From NCBI RefSeq assembly GCF_000003195.3, contig NC_012879.2, forward strand, positions 37,560,647 to 37,624,646: a stretch of DNA of 64,000 nucleotides. Reading direction: 5' to 3'. Below, piece by piece: positions 44,701-54,934 of this stretch. Source of the DNA: Sorghum bicolor. Lineage: Eukaryota; Streptophyta; Magnoliopsida; Poales; Poaceae. A program made the translations under genes and the position numbers. How positions within the stretch are numbered: position 1 is the first letter of the stretch; every line of letters starts with the position of its first letter. The notes beneath the pieces were generated by a model, which did no database searches, was not told the DNA's origin, and saw only the letters and a program-made list of their open reading frames with translations.

Positions 44701-46896
44701 GGCTAAGTGGTTTGTGAGTTACAGTAGTATGAAGTTCATCCCTTGAAATGTTTGTTTTCTGGAAATTCCTGGACCAGATTATATGGTCATGCATGTTTGA
44801 CTTGGTTAACTTGTTAATCATGCTAATATGATTAAATATGAATTGTAGATAATTTTATATTCTTTCCAGAATGTCCTATTGCATAGTTTTTGGAGTTGTG
44901 TAACTCCAGTTGTGATTTAATTACTGAGTTGTTGCATGTATGTCCAGAATTGCTGAAATACACGAATGCTTAATTGCTTTACTTGGTGTGTGCTAACTAT
45001 GATGCATGACTTTAGTGTTGATTAAGTAATACACTTGTAAACTTGTTAAACTTGTGTCATGATTTATATGTTTGCTCTATATAATTGGTTGTGTGATGTT
45101 AGCTAAATAACTTTAGATGCCTCTGTCTTGCATACTTTTATGTAATGCATGTTGTGTCACTATTCTGCATATTCATGCACTTGCATCTTGCATCTCATCT
45201 AGGTGCGCTAGATGAATCACGTGAAGGGCATGATGTGGAAACAGACCCGAAGATGGTGTTGGGTGGACCCATCCCGAAGGTGGAAGGTCTAAGCAAGTGT
45301 TGTGACCTTAGATGTCACCAAGACGGAGCAACTAACTGAATTGACTCAGTGTTAATCCCAGGCAAGCCCCGGAGCATTATAAGTCTCCCACTACTTTTGA
45401 ATGCAATTGAGAATATATGTTATATATGTATTGTTGCATTAAGTATAGGAGTTGGGTGAAACCCTTGCTGCATATAACACTCCTTGTCCAGCAAATATAC
45501 CTATGACCCTATGTAGATTCAGGATCGAATCTAAATGCTTAGCTATGCTTAGATCGCTAGAAGCCAGGTGATGTCCTGTCACCTGAGCGAGATAGGTGGA
45601 TACCTGAAAAGGTTGGCTATATATGCTATCATGAAAATAACCAAGTGATGAGGATGAATAATTGGAGACCGGGCGGGACGATGGTAGAGAAGTAACAAGA
45701 CATGGAGGTCTCGGGTGCCTATCTATCCCCGCCTGTGTCGATTAAGGACCGATCGTTGACGGCCCTCTTGTCATGTTGAACGCATGCCCCACACTTAGCT
45801 GGAAGGATAAGTCGTTCCGACCGCGAAGCCTGAACACTATCCGGGCCGGGAATCGGCCCGATGTACGCGCTGTATTGGTGATGGTTGAGGAGAACGACGA
45901 GGGCGCGGCGCGCAACCTTGGTATACCTTGGATACCTCGGTCGCCGGAACGGTCCTCGGGTACGGGCGGTGCCTGTCGAACCCGCGAATTGGTCCTGGAT
46001 AGTGTAATATGGTGACCTGTAGCTCACTTTGGCCGGTGAGTGTGGTTTGTGTGGGGAATAAACTCGCCAGCTGGTTAGAAATCGATTCGAATCGCCATCG
46101 CTCCTGGACAGTGAGCACTTGACTTGAGCTTCGTCATCGTAGTAATGTTTATGGAACACTTGGGTGGTTATGGTATGATGATGATGTTGGAAATGCCACA
46201 TCAAATATGGGTACTATGGTTGTATCTTAATCAAGTGATTGCTTTAGTACAGGTGCTAATCTAGATGATAGGTTAATGATTATTAACTTGAGCTAAATAC
46301 CTGAAAGGATTACTTAGTTGCAACTTAAGCTTTTTATGCAAAAAGTGTTGTCAAGCTAGCTCCACCAATAAAGCCTTGCATACTCCTTGGTGTCATATTA
46401 TTTCTGGTTTATGACGGGTAAGTCTAGCTGAGTACCTTCTCGTACTCAGGGTTTATTCCCACTTGTTGCAGGTTGTGATGTATCATGGCTACTGCAAGAG
46501 TTGGATGACTCCTACCATATTAGAGGAGTAAGATCATGGGCATGATCCTTCTTAGTTACCTTATCTATGTTGCTTTTGTTGGAGTTGACCTGGATACTGG
46601 CATGTATTTGAAATAAGGGCAATATTAGTTTCAAATTACTTTGCTTCCGCTACTTTTCAACTTAAGTTGTAATAACTATCTTGAACTCCGATGTATACCA
46701 AACTACTTGTGAAATGGATGTAACATGTGACTTGTTATGTTGAATCACTACGATCTTGGCTTGTAAGATGGTTGGTTTGAAATCCCTCGTGATTTCACGG
46801 ACTACCGGGTTTATGAGAGTTCGATTATGTTAAAGCAACTGCTTTGGCGGGAGTTTTTCATAGTTGATCTCTTGTAAATTGGGCGGTTCTGTTGCA
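41783..46896 (+). repeat. 3' LTR of element E (5,114 bp)
   Basis: Starts TGTATCACTCCAGG (one change from the other LTR) and ends TTCTGTTGCA. Followed by the gcgcc duplication, after which the interrupted C2 gene resumes. Confidence 0.93.
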
Positions 46897-49800
46897 GCGC
46901 CCGTCGTTGATGATGGAGCGCCGGCTGTTAGAGCTCGAGAAGGAGGGACTGCTGCGCCGCCGCACCTCGCTGTCGTCGCCAGAGTGGATCGCGCCGCCGG
47001 CGAGTCACAGGGCGCCTCAGCCGCCCGAGGGCTACGTGGTGTCGTTCGCCAAGTTTCACCGCCACGGTCTGGGTGCGCCCCCAAGCCGCTTCATGCGGGC
47101 CCTCTGCTTCCATTATGGGGTGGAGCTCCAGCACTTCTCTCCGAACGCCATCACCGTAGCGGCGGTCTTCGCCGCCGTGTGTGAGGGCTTCCTGGGGATG
47201 ATGCCGCACTGGGAGCTGTGGCTCCACCTCTACAGGGGCGAGCTGTTTCACGCCTCCATCGGAACCACGGGCGTAAGGAAGCCCGTGCGGGCGGGTTGCC
47301 TCAATCTGGTGCAGAAGACGGGGAAGACGGACCGGCCGCGGGAGTACATCCCGGTAGGGTTGTCGACCAACCACGCCGGCTGGGACTCCCAATGGTTCTA
47401 CCTGCGGAACGACGACAACCTCCTGCCTTCCTACTCGGGCCGTCTGATCTTGGAGCGTCCAGCGGACTGGACGTACGGCGTCGTCCAAGCTCATCAGTCT
47501 CGGCTCGACCCTCTCCTCGACGACCTGAAGAAGCTTCGCCAGGAAGGTTTGACCGCCGCCCTCGTCCTCTCGGCCGTCCATCATCGGAGAGTTCTCCCTC
47601 TGATGTCACGACCGTTGAGGATGGACGAGATGGGCCCTGGCGTCTCATCTCGGGACCTCGAGGCATGTCGGATGTCCAACGAGCCTCCAGCGGACGACGA
47701 AGTCGCGGCCCGAGTCAGGGCCGCAATTGCTGGTGATTTTCAGCCGGAGCATGTCAACGGCTTCCCCATGAGACCTGACGCAGGCTCGATCGATCTGGTA
47801 CGCTTTCTTCTTATGCGCATCCCCGATTCTGGGTTTCCTTTCTCCCCTCTCTTTTTTCTAAGTCTACCGTAGTTTTGGCAGGGTCGGATTGATGTCCGGT
47901 CCTCGAGGCCTCCGGTAAAGGAGGACGAGGTCGATCGCGACAAACGGCGCCAATCCGCCGAAAAGCTAAAGTCTGCCAAGGACTCCGCAAAGAAGGGGGA
48001 GAAGAAGAAGAACCTCGACCGCCAAGCATTAGAGGCGCGTCGAGCCAAATCCAGGCAGAGGGGGGAGCCTGAGGAAGAATCCCCCAATGATGATGACGAC
48101 GACGACGAGGGCAGCGACGACTCCGAGGGGATGGCGTCGCGCCTCGATCGGATTCTCGAGGGCCCGCCTCGAGGTGACGTCGACGCCCCCCGGACGGAGG
48201 CGCCAGAGGAGGGTCCGAGCGGATCTCGTCGTCCCCGGGCCGACACTCCTTCCGCGCCCAAGGCAGGCCAAGACGCACCGCGCCCTCCCCCGGCGCCCAG
48301 GGAGAGCGGTCCGGCTAGGTCCCAGGCGTCGGGGCCGCTAACTCGCGGTCGCGCCGCGGCCTCTGAGAAAGGAGACGCCGGCCGTAGGAGCGCGAGTCCC
48401 GGCGTCCGCCAGGCGGGGACCGACGTACCTAAGCCAGTTCCTGCCCTCGAGGGGCCTAGAGCCCCGACGCGGGGTGGCTCGAGGCCCGCTGGTCGGGGTG
48501 GCGGAAGGCGAGCCGTTCTCCCCGTGGGGTAAGCCCTTTTGATGTTGCGGTTTTTGTCCCCCCATTCTTCCACCTTTCCTCATATGCCGACCTTTTCTCA
48601 GGCTGAAGCGGACCCTTGAGCAGGCCCAACCGTCTATGGCCAAGAGGCTCAGAACGGGTGCCGCCTCCACGGAACCAGGTTCGTAGTTAATTCCCGGGCG
48701 TCGCGATATTCTTGCGTTGGTTATCATAACGTCTGACCCTTACCCTTTGTTTTGTAGGCTCATCCAGCACCCAACCTCCAGCCGGCGTCGAGAGGGCTTC
48801 ATCTCGTCCCGCGCCTACTCCGCCGCCGCCGACTCATGATGCGGCCCCCCAGACGCGAGCGTCAGAGGGAGCCCCCGAGCCCTCTCGATTGGGGGTCGAG
48901 GGGGAACCCATCACCATCAGCGATACGTCTGATGGCAACGAAGCGTCTGGGGGCGCTCGACCTATGGAGGAAGAAGCATCGACCCCCAACGTTGCGGGAC
49001 GGACTCCCTGGCCTGCAGGCCTTTGAGCTCTCGAGGCGCAAAGGAAGATGGTGGAGGAGGAGGAGCGGGAGCGCGAGGCGACGCAGCCGTCACTGGAGCA
49101 GCAGCAGCAGCGACCCCAGCCGGAGGAGCAGCTGCAGCATCAGTAGGAGGAGCAGCAGCAGCAGCTGGGGCAGCAACAGCAGCCGGGGGGCCAAGAGGAC
49201 GAGCCACTCGAGCCCCTGCCTCAAGGTTTGGCCGAACCGGCGCCACTGGCGTCGCAAGAGCCCGGCGATCAAGAGGGAAATTTGCCAGTGTACGGACCTC
49301 CCACCCCAGCGTGGCTCCTCCCGGGGGCGCCTGCCGCGATCCGGGCAGAGTCGGGGCGAGCGGACGGAGTGGTGGCGCTCGCCTGCATGATGCGCACCCC
49401 CACCGACCCCGAGTCCGAGATCAAGAGGACGATCTACGGCATGGACGGGATCGCCCCAGGGTTCCTCCGGGAGCGTCGAGCATGGGAGGACTGCTTTCCC
49501 TCTGAGGAGGATGAGATCGGGTCGTCTGGGAGCAAGGACGGTACGTGGAAGACGGTGGACGACGACGGGCGGTTCCCTTGCCTCGCCGACCTGTTCTTGC
49601 GCCACGGGGTTTCCCTCGAGACCGTCGAGAACTTTCTCCGCGGCGTCAAGGTGCGGGCTGATCGGGAGATGGAAAACTGGTGTCCCGATCGGATTCGTAT
49701 CCGAGCTTCCACCGACCCGTCCGAGCCCAATATCTTCCTCGACGACAAGAAGGAGGTCGAGAAGTGGGAGCATGTCGAGGAGCTCCGCCTTTGGATGAAA

Positions 49801-51153
49801 CACGTGGTGGGGCTCCTATCGGACGTCATCAACAACGGGCTCGGGCCAGCTTATTTTGTAAGTGTCTCTCGAACTCCAATCTTTATGGTGCTTTCTGGTT
49901 TCTGTATTCTAATCCATCCGACCCATGATTCGCAGGATATGAAAGAGACCTCTCGCATCAAGTCCAGCTTCATACATGCCACGAGGGGCGGATGGGAGCA
50001 GCTTCCCCTCCTCAAGGATCAACTCCTCGAGTCGCAGGAAAAGCTGCTTAAAGCTTACAAAGATCTCATAGCACTCGAGGAGGAGAAGAAGGCGAGGAAG
50101 GCTGCTTTGGCCGAGGCCCGGGAGGTCTCGAAGAAGGCGGAGGAGGAGGCGATGCAGCTACGGGAGCGGGCTCTTACGGTCGAGGAGGCCGCGTCCAGAG
50201 CCCGGGAGGAGGCCCTGTCCTACAAGAGCGTCATTGCGGACCTGGACAAGGAGAAGGGCCTTCTCCAAACCGACCTGGACTCCCTCCGCGATACCTTCCA
50301 AAAGATGAAAGTGGCGTTCGTGGACAATGAGGTCGCCAGGGGTGCCGCCGAGGACACAAAGAAGAAGGCCCTCGAAGACCTCGAGATGGAGCGAGCTCGA
50401 TCCCGCAGTCTCTCTGACGACGTCGAGCGTCTGAAGGGAGAATTGCTGGAGAAGAGTGGAGCCGTCGCTCAGGCTGGCAGGGTGATCGAAGATCTCCGCG
50501 TCGCCAATACTGAGCTGGCGCGCTCCAACAGAGAGATCGAGCGTGCCAACACCAGATTGGTCGGCGAGAACACGGCCCTAGAGGAGAGCATCAAAGGTAT
50601 GTTTCCTTTGTCGAATTTCCTTTTCGAGGTGTGCTTGAGTTTTTCCTAAAGCTTCTTTGTATTGGCATTTATAGGGCTCAAGGACGAACTCCTGGCCGCC
50701 CAAGCCGAGGCTCGCAACGCCAAGGCTCAGCTCGAGGCTGAGGTTGCTTTGAACCGTCGAGTGCGGACGGCGATAAGCGATCTCTCAACCTCTTGGGAAG
50801 TCGAGCCTATGGATGAGTCAAGGGAGGACGCTCAAGGCGACGCCCTGATCGACCAGTTGTGCTACATAGGCGCAACGCTGCGAGATCGGGTGCGGGACGC
50901 CCTCCACATCGGGGTGAAGCGGGCGATGGCGGTTGTCTGCTCGGGCTTCTCCTACGACATGGAGGTGGTGTCCCATGGCTTTGTCACCGACATTTCCAAG
51001 ACCGACGCGGAGAACGAGGAGAGGCTCCATGCCTTGATCGACGACACGGAGGCTCCTGGGGAAAGGTTGGCCAAGCTCTTCGAGCCTGAGGTGCTCCCTC
51101 CTGAGGCTAGCTCGGGCGGAGGCGAGGGCGGTGAGGATCGTGCCGTTGACTGA

Positions 51154-51707
51154 GGCCTGCGAGCCTGCTCAGGGCGCCTGAGGCCCCTTGTACGATACTT
51201 TATTAATTTTGCTGTTGCGTGATATAGTATCTTTTCGTAATTGTTAACTGCTTATTTGTCTTTCCGCTCGAGGTTCCTTTGTTTCTCTTTGTTCCTACGT
51301 TTGTATCCCTTGCTCGACCTTTCGTCAGAAACAACCTCGATTTCCTCAAGGGTGAGGAAGTGGGTAGAGTTTCCGTAGCCCAAGGACGTGGGAGTTTTCC
51401 GGCTCATTATCCCTCGGCCTTTGAGGGGCTCGAGGTGCCTTAGCTACTCGAACCGTGCAAGGTTTACCAAGCAAGAAAAGAAAATTTCTTGGCTTTTTCG
51501 ACGCTTGGGGAGGGGTCGTCCCTCTGGTAGCCCCCGAGGGGGTGCGGACTATGATGGGTCATAGTCGGCATCCCCTTTTGATGTCGGGACTACAACTCGT
51601 AATTATTTTTGGTACAGAAAGAAGCCGCTCGAGGGAAAGACTTTATTTATTCATGCGTTCATTTACAAAGTCTTCGTACAAAAAGTAGGATCGTAAGTCT
51701 AGGACTT
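51154..51707. other. Spacer between convergent antisense gene and pol of C2
   Basis: AT-rich near 51,190-51,250 after the plus-strand stop, which suits a 3' untranslated region. GGTAGCCCCCGAGGGGG near 51,525 is a short palindrome-like string resembling the polypurine region. No gene seen. Confidence 0.5.
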
Positions 51708-54700
51708 CTAGGGGTAGAATCGACGTAGCTGTTCGATGTTCCATGCGTTGGTGAAGACTGCCCCCTTTTCGTCCGCCAATTTGTACGTTCCTGGCTTAAG
51801 GACCTCGGCCACCACATACGGGCCTTCCCAAGGTGGGGTCAGCTTGTGGCGTCCTTGGTTGCTTTGCCGGCGTCGTAAGACAAGGTCACCTACGTTGAGG
51901 TCCCTCTTGCGCACGTGCTTGTCGTGGTAGCATCGGAGTCTCTGCTGATATCTAGCAGAGTTGAGGAGGGCCATGTCTCGAGCCTCCTCGAGTTGGTCGA
52001 CCGCGTTTTCCTAAGTCTCTTTGTTCGATTGCTCGTTGTAAGCCTTGAGTCGTGGTGACCCATACTCGAGGTCTGTGGGGAGGATAGCTTCAGAGCCGTA
52101 GACCATGAAGAACGGGGTGTATTTTGTGGCCCTGCTTGGCGTTGTCCTAAGGCTCCATAGGACTGAGGAAAGCTCTTCGACCCATTTCTTGCCGAATTTC
52201 TTCAATCGATTGTAGATCCTTGGCTTGAGTCCTTGCAAAATCATGCCGTTGGCACGCTCGACCTGGCCGTTAGTTTGAGGGTGGGCTACTGCGGACCAGT
52301 TCACACGGATGTGATGCTGATCGCAGAAATCCAAGAACTTTCTGCCGGTGAACTGGGTGCCGTTGTCGGTGATGATGACATTGGGGATCCCAAACCGATG
52401 GATGATGTCAGAGAAGAAAAGGATGGCCTGCTCGGAGCGGATGTTGGTGATGGGTCGAGCCTCGATCCATTTGGAGAACTTGTCGATGGCCACCAGCAAA
52501 TGGGTATACCCTCCTTTCGCCTTTTGCAGAGGTCCTACTAAATCGAGCCCCCATACCGCAAACGGCCAGGTGATGGGGATCATCTGAAGAGCGTGGGCGG
52601 GCAGATGCGTCTGTTTGGCGTAGAATTGGCACCCATGACACGAGCGTACGAGCTCGATGGCATCCGCCACGGCCGTTGGCCAGTAAAAGCCTTGCCGAAA
52701 AGCGTTTCCTACAAGGGTCCGTGGGGCGGCGTGGTGGCCACAAGCCCCCGAGTGCAGGTCATCGAGGAGTTTTCGGCCTTCCTCTACGGTGATGCAACGT
52801 TGTAAGACCCCCGTCGGGCTCCATCGATATAGCTCATTGTCTTCGCCATAGATCACATATGATTTGGCCCGTCGAGCGATACGACGAGCTTCTGTCTTGT
52901 CTTCTGGCAACTCACCGCAGATAAGGCAGTCGAGGAACGGTGTGCGCCAATCGAATGGTCGACCCGGTCGTCGTTCTATCTCCATCACCTCTTCCTCCAT
53001 CAAGAGCGCATCGACAGCATTGGTTGGTTGGGCGATGGTGGTGTCGACGCCAGCCCCCGTGCCTAGGTCGACGGATGGCTCGTGAAGATCCTTTGAGAAT
53101 GCATCAGGCGGCACTGTGCCTATGGTAGATGCGATCTTGGCGAGTTCGTCGGCTGCCTCGTTGTAGCGTCGAGCGACATGGACAAGCTCGAGGCCGTGGA
53201 ACCTGTCTTCGAGTCGACGGACCTCCTTGCAGTATGCCTCCATTTTTGGGTCATGGCAACTCGAGGTTTTCATTACCTGGTCGATGACGAGTTGGGAGTC
53301 ACCTCGGACGTCGAGGCGTCGGACTCCTAACTCGATAGCGATCTTGAGACCGTTGACGAGGGCCTCATATTCGGCGACATTGTTAGATGCGGCAAAATGA
53401 ATCCTGATTACATACCTCATGTGGACGCCCAAGGGTGAGATGAACAGCAGGCCGGCCCCGGCCCCAGTTTTCATGAGTGACCCGTCGAAATACATTGTCC
53501 ACAGCTCCGCCTGGACCTGAGTCGGGGAAAGCTGGGAGTCTGTCCATTCCGTGACGAAGTCTACCAGGGCTTGCGATTTGATGGCCTTTCGAGGCGCGTA
53601 AGTGAGAGTCTCGCTCATGAGCTCGACCGACCACTTAGCTATCCTTCCCGTGGCCTCCTTGCTCTGGATTATCTCGCCCAAGGGGAAAGAAGAGACCACC
53701 GTGATAGGATGACCAAGGAAGTAATGCTGCAATTTGCGGCGGGCAAGGATTACGGCGTAGATCATCTTCTGGATTTGGGGGTAACGCGCCTTGGTCTCCG
53801 AAAGCACCTCGCTGACGAAATAGACTGGCCTTTGGACCGGCAGCGCGTGACCCTCCTCTTGTCTTTCGACCACCACCGCCGCGCTGACGACCTGGGTCGT
53901 CGACGCGACGTAGAGGAGCAGCGGCTTCGCAGGTTGAGGTGGGACCAGGACTGGTGCCGAGGTCAGCGTCTTTTTCAGCTTTTCGAGTGCTTCCTCGGCC
54001 TCGGGGGTCCAAGAAAAGCGCTCGACCTTCTTTAGGAGTCGATATAACGGTAATGCCTTTTCTCCTAGTCTCGAGATGAAACGGCTCAGAGCCGCCAGGC
54101 ACCCCGTGACTCTCTGCACACCCTTGATGTCTCGGATTGGCCCCATTTTCGTGATGGCCGAGACTTTCTCGGGGTTGGCCTCGATACCGCGCTGCGAAAC
54201 GATATATCCTAGGAGCATGCCTCGAGGCACGCCGAAAACGCACTTCTCGGGATTGAGCTTGATCCGGCTGGTGCGTAGGCAGCTGAAGGCAACCTCGAGG
54301 TCCCGGATCAGGTCTCCTCGTTGCTTTGACTTGACGACAATGTCATCGACGTAGGCCTCGACCGTTGATCCTACATGTTCGCCAAATACGTGGAGCATGC
54401 AACGTTGATATGTGGCTCCGGCGTTTCGAAGCCCGAATGGCATGGTCACGTAGCAATACATCCCAAAAGGCGTGATGAAAGAGGTCGCGAGCTGGTCGGA
54501 CTCCTTCATTTTTATTTGATGGTAACCGGAATATGCATCAGGAAAGAAAGGGTTTCACATCCCGCGGTAGAATCGACAATCTGATCAATGCGTGGCAATG
54601 GAAAGGGAACTTTTGGACATGCTTTATTCAAACTAGTATAATCGACACACATCCTCATTTTCCCATTCTTTTTCTTAACTAATACAGGGTTCACTAACCA

Positions 54701-54934
54701 GTCAGGATGATGAACCTCCTTGATGAATCCGGCCGTCAAAAGCTTGTGGACTTCCTCGCCAATGATCTTGCGCTTTTCCTCGTCGAATCGGCGCAACCGC
54801 TGCTTCACTGGTTTGGAACCGGCTCGAATCTCCAAGGAGTGCTCGGCGACTTCCCTCGGTATGCCTGGCATGTCCGAGGGACTCCATGCAAACATATCAG
54901 CATTCGCACGGAGAAAGTCGACGAGCACGGCTTC
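51708..54934 (-). pseudogene. pol polyprotein of C2 (RT, RNase H, second RNase H, integrase), lightly damaged
   Basis: The frame follows gag-protease after a TAG at 54937-54935 without any shift. Domains on the minus strand are RT N-terminus (54928 down), catalytic YVDDIVVKS (near 54,350), first RNase H (near 53,930-53,600), second RNase H (MYFDGS near 53,490; D-E-D pattern), integrase zinc region (H...H...CHGC near 52,760-52,630), DDE core (LDLVG near 52,545; DNGTQF near 52,370; QVERANG near 52,260) and C-terminal domain to 51708. Lesions are a 1-bp loss near 54,541 relative to C1 (which reads DAYSGYHQ) and a TAG at 52013-52011 (probably from CAG). Otherwise full length. Confidence 0.9.

Larger units (their letters stand above)
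33020..46896 (+). mobile_element. Element E: large-LTR, Tekay/Del-like non-autonomous retrotransposon
   Basis: Two LTRs of exactly 5,114 bp flank a 3,649-bp interior. The target duplication is a perfect gcgcc (33015-33019, 46897-46901). The LTR ends are TGTAACACTCC and CTGTTACA. The primer site resembles initiator-Met tRNA. The interior ends with CTCGGGACGAGATTCTTTTA and a G-rich tract, the usual 3' end of Tekay/Del chromoviruses. No intact gag or pol is present. In layout (about 5-kb LTRs, about 3.6-kb non-coding interior) it resembles the LARD class described in Triticeae. By eye the LTRs differ at about 25-30 sites (near 0.55%). Confidence 0.92.
32983..51153 (+). pseudogene. Antisense 'putative gypsy type transposon' (Transposase_28) gene of C2, split by element E
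   Basis: The ATG is at 32983. Exon 1 is cut after codon 12 by element E and resumes in frame at 46902, ending at 47797. Further exons: 47882-48528, 48602-48678, 48758-49857, 49936-50596, 50675-51153. Exon 1 encodes the conserved Transposase_28 region (FHRHGLGAPPSRFMRALCFHYGVELQHF-type block). Middle exons are acidic and Pro/Ala-rich with a Gln tract; exons 5-6 form a long coiled coil. Exon 4 has TGA at 49024 and TAG at 49144 in the reading frame. These stops and the 13.9-kb insertion disable it. It runs convergent to C2 pol. The biochemical role of this family is not established despite its name. Confidence 0.85.

Noticed and set aside
33020..46896. An apparent 5.1-kb segmental duplication
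   Set aside because: The ends are TG...CA, a primer site and polypurine tract lie between, and a 5-bp target duplication flanks it: it is an LTR pair.
48836..49803. Long Ser/Arg-rich and Ala/Leu-rich ORFs on both strands
   Set aside because: They are alternative frames of the Gln/Glu-rich exon 4 of the Transposase_28 gene.
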